Position numbers and translations under genes: made by a program
Assembly (NCBI GenBank): GCA_025360425.1
Contig: JANYCD010000073.1
Span: 1-64,000, forward strand
From: Sterolibacteriaceae bacterium
GTDB taxonomy: Bacteria; Pseudomonadota; Gammaproteobacteria; Burkholderiales; Rhodocyclaceae
Reading direction: 5' to 3'
DNA: 64,000 nucleotides
Notes under the pieces: model-generated
The model's input: only the letters and a program-made list of their open reading frames with translations
Databases searched by the model: none
What the model was told of the DNA's origin: nothing
Part shown: positions 55,201 through 62,227 of the stretch, piece after piece
Position numbering within the stretch: the stretch's first letter is position 1
Layout of the letters: each line of letters begins with the position of its first letter

Positions 55201-56092
55201 TCTGTTCCTGGGCGGTCTGGCGCGCAAACAGCGGGAGAACTTCGAGACCGGGCGGATGATGTTTACGCAGCGCTTCCGCTGCTTCGCGTATTTCACGCTC
55301 GCCGGAAAGAAATACCAGAACATCACCCGGGCCTTCGCGATGGGCCTCGCTCAACGCATCGACGATGGCATCGTTGATATCGCGTTCCCGATCCTTGTCG
55401 TCGCGTTGCACCGGGCGATAACGCGTTTCGATGGGATGCAGCCGCCCTGAAACCTCGATCACTGGAGCAACTTTTCCATTGATGGTGAAGTGTTTTGAAA
55501 AGCGCTCTGCATCCAGCGTTGCAGAGGTAACAATTATTTTGAGGTCAGGACGCTGCGGCAGCAGTTGCTTCAGATAACCGAGCAGGAAATCGATGTTGAG
55601 GCTGCGCTCATGCGCTTCGTCGATGATCAGCGTGTCGTACTGTTTCAGCAGCGCGCTCTTGCCATCCCGCCCTTGGGTTTCGGCGAGCAGGATGCCATCG
55701 GTCATCAGCTTGATATAGGTGTCGTTCGACACATTGTCGGTAAACCGGATCTTGTAGCCCACATAACGACCCAGTTCGCTTTTCAATTCCTGGGCGATGC
55801 GCGTTGCGGTGGCGCGGGCGGCGATGCGCCGTGGTTGCGTGTGGCCGATCAGGCCGGCGCAGCCGCGACCCATTTCAAGGCATATCTTGGGGATTTGCGT
55901 GGTCTTGCCGGAGCCGGTCTCGCCGCAAATCACCACCACCTGATGATCGTTTATGGCCTTGGCGATCTCGACGCGTTTGGCGTTGACCGGCAGGGCTTCG
56001 TCATAGCTGATGACGGGTCGCGCGGAAAGACGCGCCGCGATGCGCGCCTCAAAACGTGCGGCGGCGGCAATACTTTCCTCGCGTGAACTCAT
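52292..56092 (-). CDS. hrpA: ATP-dependent RNA helicase HrpA
   Basis: The 1266-residue DEAH-box helicase is of the length usual for HrpA. N-terminal motor motifs: VVICGETGSGKTTQIPKI, LIIDEAHERSLNIDFL, VTSATLD and RQRAGRCGRVSAGICFRLY. Then the HA2/ratchet and OB-fold regions and a long C-terminal DUF3418 domain from about residue 640 on. It acts on structured mRNA and stalled ribosomes. Its ATG overlaps the crcB stop by 4 bp, so the two are co-transcribed. Confidence 0.97.
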   Translation of the reverse strand: MSSREESIAAAARFEARIAARLSARPVISYDEALPVNAKRVEIAKAINDHQVVVICGETGSGKTTQIPKICLEMGRGCAGLIGHTQPRRIAARATATRIAQELKSELGRYVGYKIRFTDNVSNDTYIKLMTDGILLAETQGRDGKSALLKQYDTLIIDEAHERSLNIDFLLGYLKQLLPQRPDLKIIVTSATLDAERFSKHFTINGKVAPVIEVSGRLHPIETRYRPVQRDDKDRERDINDAIVDALSEAHREGPGDVLVFLSGEREIREAAEALRKHHPPGLEVLPLFARQTAQEQMRVFQPHQSRRVILATNVAETSLTVPGIRYVIDTGLARVKRYSHRNKVEQLQVEPIAQSAARQRAGRCGRVSAGICFRLYDEADFNKRPLYTEPEILRSSLAGVILRMKSLSLGDVEEFPFLEAPLPRMIADGYQLLIELGAMDEDKQLTAVGSELAKLPLDPKVGRMIIAARNESCLREVLVIASALSVQDPRERPQEHAGSADQAHAKWKDEKSEFLSWLKLWAAADEVWRHETSSKQRNWCRQNFVSWMRLREWRDVHGQLHALCAEHGWKENDKPANYDAIHRALLTGLLGHIGLKSEEENYYLGARGIKFLIHPGSALVKKAGRWIAAAELVETSRLFARCVAKIEPEWLESIGAHLVKRHVFDPHWEKGPGQVAAWERLTLHGLVLQARRRVHYGPMDPKLSREILIRSALVNGDVGEDWVKKWRFFQHNQKLMDDIEALEHKSRRPDVLVDEELIHAFYDAKIPEGIVTLAAFDHWRREAEQQEPKLLFLEREQLMRHEAAGITTDAFPHHLDLRGEQLKLSYKHDPGAADDGVTLALPLAALNRISANRCDWLVAGLLKEKVVALLKTLPQKYRHRVQPLDAFGTEFCEEIHDSEEPLVRVLIRSVEEAIAMKLPLDAFRPGELKPHLSMNFRLLDEHGGTLAMSRVLAELRAQYGDRVTQSFVQAEFKTELDEGELSRLKSWSFGDLPELIEVTVGGRTVAGFPALVDEGESVSLCAFDTEEMSRLVHRIGLRRLFALALREQVKYIEKSLPGLRDLALLFMPLGTEQELREQLVAATLERTCMPSPWPVSEAEFLARVETAKTKFVLVAQEIARLLGAILTEHAQVQKKLVANHKAFSKACADISAQVAALMPKGFILNTPFERLAHFPRYLKAAGLRLEKVRADPARDERLLAEWQGLTRPFEREYLNQSRSGVVDPFLEEFRWLTEELRVALFAQELRTPSPVSVKRLQKMWDARPR

Positions 56093-56472
56093 CCGCTAAT
56101 GCGGTTGATGGTCCAGATGCCCAGCCCGGTCATCAGCAGCGAACCGAGAAGATGGGCACTCACCGCAAGCCCGGCCCAACCGTACTGCTCGGTGCGGATC
56201 AGCCCAACCACCTCGGCGGAGAAAGTGGAAAAGGTGGTGAGTGCACCGAGAAATCCGGTGATGAAAAACAGCCGTGCTTCCAATGGCAACTCGACGTTGA
56301 TATGGAACACGGTCACTGCGGCACCAACCAGATAGCCACCAAGCAGATTGGCGGCCAGGGTACCCAGCGGCAGCGTCGGCAGAAAATGATTGAGCCCAAC
56401 CCCGAGCCCCCAGCGTAGCCATGCACCGAGGACGGAGCCGATGGCGATGGCAAGTGCGGCGATCCAGTTCAT
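56089..56472 (-). CDS. crcB: Fluoride exporter CrcB (Fluc)
   Basis: The 127-residue four-helix protein has LGAWLRWGLGVGLNHFLP, TLAANLLGGYLVG and the family signature TGFLGALTTFSTFSAEVV. Fluc channels are antiparallel dimers that export fluoride. I used Met 56472, since upstream in-frame Met codons give a long unlikely extension. No fluoride riboswitch is apparent in the 88 bp before it. Confidence 0.95.
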   Translation of the reverse strand: MNWIAALAIAIGSVLGAWLRWGLGVGLNHFLPTLPLGTLAANLLGGYLVGAAVTVFHINVELPLEARLFFITGFLGALTTFSTFSAEVVGLIRTEQYGWAGLAVSAHLLGSLLMTGLGIWTINRISG

Positions 56473-56560
56473 GGACAAGATTCTACCTATGAACGCCGGT
56501 AGAATTGATGCCTCGCACAAATCCAAACCACGCAACCCCACGCAACCATAGGGCGCCGTC

Positions 56561-58312
56561 ATGGCCGAACCGGAAGTCAAAGCCGCCAATTTCATTCGCC
56601 ATATCGTTGAAGCCGACCTCGCCGCCGACAAATATGCATCCCGCCGCTGGTCTGGACAACCCGGCTCAGGCCCGCAGCAGCTTGCCGGCCCGCCAGACCC
56701 GGCGAAAATCCGCACTCGCTTCCCGCCTGAGCCCAACGGCTACCTGCATTTCGGACATGCCAAGAGCATCCTGCTGAACTTCGGCCTGGCGCAGGATTTC
56801 GGTGGCAATTGCCACCTGCGCTTCGACGATACCAATCCGGAAAGGGAAGATCAGGAATACGTTGACGCCATCATCAGTGCAGTGAAATGGCTGGGCTGCG
56901 ACTGGAATGAAAACCTTTATCACGCGTCGGACTATTTCGACTTCATGTATGAAGCGGCGGAATCCCTGATCCAGTCCGGCAATGCCTATGTCGACAGCCA
57001 GAGCGCAGAAGAAATGCGCGCCAACCGCGGTACGTTGACCGAGCGAGGCAAGAACAGCCCATTCCGCAAACGCAGTGTCACGGAGAACCTCGATCTGTTC
57101 CGCCGCATGCGGGCCGCCGAATTTTCCGATGGCACGCACATCCTGCGCGCGAAAATCGACATGGCCGCGCCCAACATCAACCTGCGCGACCCGGCAATCT
57201 ATCGCATCCGGCACGCCGAGCATCACCGCACCGGCAACAAGTGGTGCATCTACCCGATGTACACCTACGCCCATCCGATCGAAGATGCGCTGGAAAACAT
57301 CACCCACTCCATCTGCACGCTGGAGTTCGAAGACCAGCGACCGTTCTATGACTGGCTGATAGAGCGCCTCGCCGAGGGTGGTCTGCTGGCGCAACCTGTA
57401 CCGCGACAATATGAGTTCTCGCGACTCAATCTTTCCTACGTCGTGCTCAGCAAGCGCAAGCTGATCCAGCTCGTCGAAGAAAAACACGTCACCGGTTGGG
57501 ACGACCCGCGCATGCCTACCCTGGTGGGGGCGCGGCGGCGCGGCTTCACGGCCGAAGGCTTTCGACTGTTCGCCGAACGCATCGGCGTCTCCAAATCCGA
57601 CTCATGGATCGACATGAGCGTACTCGAAGAATGCATGCGCGAACATCTCAACGAGACGGCGCTGCGTCGCATCGCGGTACTCGATCCGCTGAAACTGATC
57701 ATCGACAACTGCCCTGAAAATCACGAAGAACTTTGCGAAGCGCCCAACCACCCACAGTATCCTCAACTGGGCAAACGTCCGATTCCGTTTTCACGCGAGT
57801 TGTGGATCGAGCGCGAAGATTTCATGGAGACACCAGCCAAAGGTTATTTCCGCCTCTTCCCGGGCAACACGGTGCGGTTGCGCTACGGATTCGTCGTGAC
57901 ATGCATCGGTGCCGACAAGGACGCAAACGGCAACATCGTCGCGGTGCACTGTGAGTACATGCCGGACTCAAAATCCGGCACCCCCGGCGCAGATACCTAC
58001 AAGGTCAAGGGTAACCTTCACTGGGTCAGCGCCCGACACGCCTATCCATGCGAAGTGAGGCTCTATGACCGGTTGTTCTCGGTTGCCAATCCCGGTGCCG
58101 GCGAACGCGACTTTCTGCTGGACCTGAACCCGGATTCAATGCGGGTCATTGCCGCGCAATTGGAGCCATCACTGAAGGATGCAAAACCTGAAGATCGGTT
58201 TCAGTTTGAACGCCACGGTTACTTTGTGGCCGACCTGCGCGACAGCGCACCCGGCAAACCGGTATTCAATCGTGCCGTGACGATGAAGGATTCGTGGACC
58301 AAGCCTCGATAG
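56561..58312 (+). CDS. glnS: Glutaminyl-tRNA synthetase
   Basis: Charges tRNA-Gln directly. The 583-residue class I enzyme has the HIGH-type motif FPPEPNGYLHFGHAKS (about residues 55-70), the KMSKS-equivalent VLSKRKL, and both anticodon-binding beta barrels. Compared with E. coli GlnRS it has an extra N-terminal loop of roughly 20 residues rich in Gly/Pro/Gln (residues 26-46) before the catalytic core. It stands alone and is divergent from crcB. Confidence 0.97.
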   Translation: MAEPEVKAANFIRHIVEADLAADKYASRRWSGQPGSGPQQLAGPPDPAKIRTRFPPEPNGYLHFGHAKSILLNFGLAQDFGGNCHLRFDDTNPEREDQEYVDAIISAVKWLGCDWNENLYHASDYFDFMYEAAESLIQSGNAYVDSQSAEEMRANRGTLTERGKNSPFRKRSVTENLDLFRRMRAAEFSDGTHILRAKIDMAAPNINLRDPAIYRIRHAEHHRTGNKWCIYPMYTYAHPIEDALENITHSICTLEFEDQRPFYDWLIERLAEGGLLAQPVPRQYEFSRLNLSYVVLSKRKLIQLVEEKHVTGWDDPRMPTLVGARRRGFTAEGFRLFAERIGVSKSDSWIDMSVLEECMREHLNETALRRIAVLDPLKLIIDNCPENHEELCEAPNHPQYPQLGKRPIPFSRELWIEREDFMETPAKGYFRLFPGNTVRLRYGFVVTCIGADKDANGNIVAVHCEYMPDSKSGTPGADTYKVKGNLHWVSARHAYPCEVRLYDRLFSVANPGAGERDFLLDLNPDSMRVIAAQLEPSLKDAKPEDRFQFERHGYFVADLRDSAPGKPVFNRAVTMKDSWTKPR

Positions 58313-58344
58313 ACCTGGGGATGCACAGGCGGTCTATCTTCGCT

Positions 58345-58620
58345 TCAGGCACCGCCACTCATTGCCCACAAGGCCACTATCAACGCGGGGAGCAGCCAGA
58401 CCCATAGCTCGAAGGCCACGCGCCAGCCACGCGGTGCGCCCTTCAATTCCATGAAGTAAAGGATCACCGCGCGGCCTTTCAGCGCCGCGACGAACATGAC
58501 CGCGACCGCAGTCCAGCGGCCGGCGAATCCGTGATGTTCACCCAGCCACCCGCTGCACAGTGTGGCAGCCACGAGAAACAACCAGACGCGAATCGCTTGG
58601 GCAGGTGAAGTGTGGTTCAT
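58345..58620 (-). CDS. NorF / cytochrome oxidase subunit IV-like small membrane protein
   Basis: The 91-residue product has three helices (residues 10-25, 35-57 and 70-88) and the segment AALKGRAVILYFMELKGAPR, characteristic of the prokaryotic COX4/NorF family (the LKG...YFMEL pattern). It overlaps the NorE-like gene by 4 bp. It is probably an accessory subunit or assembly factor for a haem-copper oxidase or NO reductase, but no catalytic subunit is encoded in the window. Confidence 0.75.
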   Translation of the reverse strand: MNHTSPAQAIRVWLFLVAATLCSGWLGEHHGFAGRWTAVAVMFVAALKGRAVILYFMELKGAPRGWRVAFELWVWLLPALIVALWAMSGGA

Positions 58621-59210
58621 CGCGACCCCAGCAGATAGAGCATGGGGAAAATGACAATCCAGAGGAGATCCACCATGTGCCAATACAAGGCGCCGGATTC
58701 GATCCAACCGAACAACGGACCATCGACTGCTTCGCCGCGCGTTCTGAACCACAGCAACGCCAGCACGACCATGCCAGCCAGAAAATGCACAAAGTGCACG
58801 CCTGTCAGTACGAAATAAAACATGAAGAAATCGTTCGTGAGCAAGTTGATGCCATGCGCAAACTTGTCGCCATATTCGATCAGTTTGTTGATGCCAAAGC
58901 CCGCGCCCACCACGAACGAGGCCAGCAACCACTGCCGGGTTACGCTCGCCCTGCCCTGACCCGCGGCAAGGACGGCCAGCACCACGAATAGACCGCTGGT
59001 CATGAGGACCAGCGTGTTGAGCAGACCCAGCCGGACATCGAGGGAAGAAGAAGACTGGTTGAAAAGCGGCACCTGATGCGATCGCTCGACCATAAAGGCC
59101 ACAAACAGCACCCCGAAGATGGTGACGTCGGCAATGATGAACGTCAGGATGCCGGGCGCAGAAACGCTTGGGGCACCCTGTGCGGGTGCCCCTTGAGAAC
59201 CATCAGTCAT
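58617..59210 (-). CDS. NorE / cytochrome c oxidase subunit III-like protein
   Basis: The 197-residue product has five helices, with FIIADVTIFGVLFVAFMVER and FFMFYFVLTGVHFVHFLAGM, then ESGALYWHMVDLLWIVIFPM at the C-terminus, all typical of the COX3/NorE family. A short five-helix form is usual for NorE. It follows the six-helix gene by 23 bp. The role in nitric oxide or oxygen respiration is inferred only from family. Confidence 0.82.
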   Translation of the reverse strand: MTDGSQGAPAQGAPSVSAPGILTFIIADVTIFGVLFVAFMVERSHQVPLFNQSSSSLDVRLGLLNTLVLMTSGLFVVLAVLAAGQGRASVTRQWLLASFVVGAGFGINKLIEYGDKFAHGINLLTNDFFMFYFVLTGVHFVHFLAGMVVLALLWFRTRGEAVDGPLFGWIESGALYWHMVDLLWIVIFPMLYLLGSR

Positions 59211-59233
59211 GCGTGGGTGGCGCTTTTGCCTTG

Positions 59234-60043
59234 TCAGGCGTTGGCCAGACGACCTTCAGGGTTTCCCTGAAGCGGCTTTGCGCCGAGCTTGCCGGTCTGT
59301 TCAACCAGGCTCAGCTCAGCGGCACGTTCCTGTTCCAGACGGGGGATGGCCTTGAAGACGTAGTAGGTCGTCAGCAGGATGTAGGCGAACCACACAATGA
59401 ACTCGACCCAGAAGTTCAGCCAGCCCTGGCGCGCGAACATGCCGCTCTTGAAGAATGGCATCAGCAACTCGAACAGGAAGCTCAGGCCGGCCCAGATGGT
59501 GTACCAGCACATCCAGCGCGGGAACAGCGCCTTTTCGCGTTTGTCGGCAAGACCACACACGCCCAAGGCCACCATCGCTACCGTGGTGATCGCGTAGAAC
59601 ATGTCGATGAGCAGCCAGCCCATGTCATAGAGTAATTGCAGAATGACGGGATCGAGTGCCTCGGGCCGATATGAACCAGCAAGCCAGAAGACGGACGACG
59701 TCACCAAAGGCACAACAGTCACGCCGCCACCCCACATCTGGAGGATGGACATGATGTGGTTGCCGTCGGTTTCGATCTTTTCCATGACCTTGGTGATGGA
59801 CAGTGTCCAGGGCAGATAAAGTATGCCGAAGAGCATGGCGCCGGCCATGCCTGCGCGTACTTCGTTGGCATGGGTACGGAAATGCTGTGCCATCTGCTCG
59901 GCGGTGAAATCGGCCGGGATGGGTGGAATGTTGTAGCCCAGTACACCCCAACAAAGGATGAAGGCGGCGAGGAATATCGGCCCCATGGCCGCACAGGCGC
60001 GCCAGTACTTGAAGTAACTGGTGTTGCTAACCGCTGCATTCAT
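59234..60043 (-). CDS. Six-helix integral membrane protein of unknown function
   Basis: The 269-residue product has six predicted helices (about residues 17-38, 64-84, 103-123, 137-165, 178-198 and 208-232). The loop after helix 1 has PPIPADFTAEQMAQHFRTHA, a conserved-looking acidic stretch facing one side, and the C-terminal tail is charged and cytoplasmic. I recognise no named family. It leads the three-gene module with the NorE- and NorF-like proteins and lies 265 bp downstream of a MarR-type gene. Function unknown. Confidence 0.7.
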   Translation of the reverse strand: MNAAVSNTSYFKYWRACAAMGPIFLAAFILCWGVLGYNIPPIPADFTAEQMAQHFRTHANEVRAGMAGAMLFGILYLPWTLSITKVMEKIETDGNHIMSILQMWGGGVTVVPLVTSSVFWLAGSYRPEALDPVILQLLYDMGWLLIDMFYAITTVAMVALGVCGLADKREKALFPRWMCWYTIWAGLSFLFELLMPFFKSGMFARQGWLNFWVEFIVWFAYILLTTYYVFKAIPRLEQERAAELSLVEQTGKLGAKPLQGNPEGRLANA

Positions 60044-60189
60044 GCTTGTCTCCTTCTTTCGTTATTAGATTGTCGATCACAAGAACGGAATTTGGACCCT
60101 TGCAATCCACCACTGCGACTCGTTACCGCTTTCGTCACGACCTGGTCGACCCCAAAGACGCCGCCGTACAAGAAGCACCCGGGTGAAAT

Positions 60190-60225
60190 CGGATATCGTA
60201 CGATCTCAGGATCGTACGATATCCG
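60190..60225. promoter_or_regulatory. Perfect 16-bp inverted repeat with nested ATCGTACGAT palindromes
   Basis: The arms at 60190-60205 and 60210-60225 are exact complements around the 4-nt spacer TCAG. Each arm contains ATCGTACGAT, itself a palindrome, so the site is two palindromes with centres 16 bp apart. It has no T-tract in either direction. It lies 147 bp before the start of the six-helix gene and close to the MarR-type gene, so an operator is the best reading. Confidence 0.7.
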
Positions 60226-60307
60226 AACAGTTTACCCCAAAAAAGTAAATATCGTTTAACCGCTGATCCGTCACTACACGGGCAACTACGGACAGCCCTT
60301 TCCGCCC

Positions 60308-60868
60308 TCAGGACCGGTCAGCGAGCCGTCCCGTCGGTGCCTTGAGTGGCGGACTCGTGCGCTTACCCTGGTCGTCAGTTTCGGGAGGACGAAACGCCAA
60401 ACCGAGAAACTTGATGCCCCAGCGCATTTCCTCGTCGCTCACATGCTCGAACTGGGTGGAAAAATACTCAAGTCCGGCATTGATCATGGTTTGAAAAAAC
60501 GCCTTGCCTTCTGTGGTCAAGGCAACCACCTTCTCGCGTCCGGACGCCGGGTTTTCCATTTGTATGACAAGAGAAAGTGGTGGCCGCGCCAGCTCTCTCA
60601 GCAATTGGGAAACATGCGAGTTACTGGTTTCGAACCAATCGCCCAGCATTTGTTCCACCACTCTGCGCCGAACCCAGCCGTCGCCACCCACCTCGGACTC
60701 AATCAACCAGATGATCGCGGCCTGCTGGCGTGAAACACGCCCCTGGCACATGCGTGTTTCCAACTCCATGCCCACCCGGTAGTGGATCGGGTAGAAAAAT
60801 CCCAGCAAATCGGCATGCAGCGGATTGAACCGCTTGGGAGTAGGAGCTACCTTCGAGTTTTTCGGCAT
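60308..60868 (-). CDS. MarR-type winged-helix transcriptional regulator
   Basis: The 186-residue product has a winged helix-turn-helix core (SRQQAAIIWLIESEVGGDGW, then NSHVSQLLRELARPPLSLVI, then ENPASGREKVVALTTEGKAF), with the wing containing Arg. This is the MarR fold, with a short N-terminal extension and a basic, Pro-rich C-terminal tail. The likely target is the inverted repeat just downstream at 60190-60225, controlling the membrane module. The ligand is unknown. Confidence 0.78.
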   Translation of the reverse strand: MPKNSKVAPTPKRFNPLHADLLGFFYPIHYRVGMELETRMCQGRVSRQQAAIIWLIESEVGGDGWVRRRVVEQMLGDWFETSNSHVSQLLRELARPPLSLVIQMENPASGREKVVALTTEGKAFFQTMINAGLEYFSTQFEHVSDEEMRWGIKFLGLAFRPPETDDQGKRTSPPLKAPTGRLADRS

Positions 60869-60976
60869 GTGTGCGATTGATACGTGACGTCAGGCAACTG
60901 CCGACTCTTATCCGTTATCAGGATTCAGGTAGTAAGTAACAAGCAGATTATTTTAATCCGAACCTGCCAATATATT

Positions 60977-62218
60977 CTATGTAGATCGGCTGGTTAGCGG
61001 CTGAACACTGCGCGACAAACCATCCGCCAATCGCAACGTCAGCAGCACCGTGAACATCATCGGTATCCAATGAAGGCGGCCGACGCGCTCAAATAATGGC
61101 GCACCAACGTACAAATAAAGCAGCCATCCCGCCAGCAGCACGGCACTGATAAGCGCAGCACGCACGACTTTGACAGACCATTCCAGACTGCACAGCGCCT
61201 GCGCTATGAGCGCAAGCGGGAAAGCGACTACCAGATCAACCAGATAATGTTCACCGCGGCCGAGCGTCGCAACCACCGTTGCCAAAACGACCAGACCAAA
61301 ACCCGCTCGAAGTGGCAGGGGAAAATTTCTTGCGTTGAACCATAGCACCAGAGCCCACGCCATATGTAATGAAGGCATGGCATTGCGATACCCAACTGGC
61401 AACAAAGTTGGTTTCAGAGGAACAGTTTCCAGAATTGGCAGATGATCTGGAAACAAATTGCCCAACAAGAACCGGGGGCCTGCCGCCGGATACAGAAAAT
61501 AGAGCGCATAACCCATCACTGCCACAATCAGAAAAACCTTCAGCACGTTCGCTGAAGAATCGTCGCGGCGGACTTGCAATCCATAAAGAAGCGCGGCAAA
61601 AAGCGGTAGTGCAACGTATGCAAAATGTCCTGCAAGCATCATGAACGCGGATCTGTCCAAAATCTGGCTTGCAACAGCGCTGGCCTGAAATCCCAGCGCC
61701 GCTTCGAAATGGTAAAGCGTCGTGTCGAATGTGACAGGTCGAAGAACGGAAGAGGCCACAAGGTAAAACCAGGAAATATTCACAAACAGCGGCAGCAGCA
61801 CGGCAGTCTGGAGTATGTTGGCAAAGGACTGTCCTTGCGTTGTTCCTCGATGGCGCCAGCATAGCCATCCCAGCATCAGGCAACTTCCTATGCCCAGGTA
61901 ATAGCAGGTTGTGCTCACCGCCAGCAGCCAGTGCCGGTAAATCCCGAAAAACAATGCCGCATGCAAGGTCGCCAAAATCATCCCGATGACAAACGCTGTG
62001 AACACATGCGCCTGCCGCCCATAGATGATGACGTGGATCACGAATACGCCCGCCACTGCATAGGCGAAAAACGGACTGTAGCTATTGGGATCCAGCGTGA
62101 GAAATCGGTGGGGCGCCGGAGCGATGCCCGTCAAAGCCAGAAGTTCGGTGAATAACAGAAACGCCACGCCGGCTCGGAAGACTAGTCGCACCTGCGCATC
62201 CGTCTTGCGTTCTCCCAT
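60977..62218 (-). CDS. PAP2-superfamily membrane phosphatase / inositolphosphotransferase-like
   Basis: The 413-residue product has about ten helices and the PAP2 triad motifs YPAAGPRF (243-250), PSLHMAW (282-288) and RGEHYLVDL (321-329), with the catalytic His pair. The arrangement is that of the PAP2_3 / Aur1-Ipt1 type rather than the small PAP2. It could act on lipid phosphates or as a phospholipid head-group transferase. It starts 9 bp after the helicase gene ends, so they are likely co-transcribed. Confidence 0.8.
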   Translation of the reverse strand: MGERKTDAQVRLVFRAGVAFLLFTELLALTGIAPAPHRFLTLDPNSYSPFFAYAVAGVFVIHVIIYGRQAHVFTAFVIGMILATLHAALFFGIYRHWLLAVSTTCYYLGIGSCLMLGWLCWRHRGTTQGQSFANILQTAVLLPLFVNISWFYLVASSVLRPVTFDTTLYHFEAALGFQASAVASQILDRSAFMMLAGHFAYVALPLFAALLYGLQVRRDDSSANVLKVFLIVAVMGYALYFLYPAAGPRFLLGNLFPDHLPILETVPLKPTLLPVGYRNAMPSLHMAWALVLWFNARNFPLPLRAGFGLVVLATVVATLGRGEHYLVDLVVAFPLALIAQALCSLEWSVKVVRAALISAVLLAGWLLYLYVGAPLFERVGRLHWIPMMFTVLLTLRLADGLSRSVQPLTSRST

Positions 62219-62227
62219 GCAGACGAC

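Noticed and set aside
60882-60892. TGACGTCA palindrome upstream of the MarR-type gene.
   Set aside because: A single 8-bp palindrome is expected by chance at this length and has no second copy.
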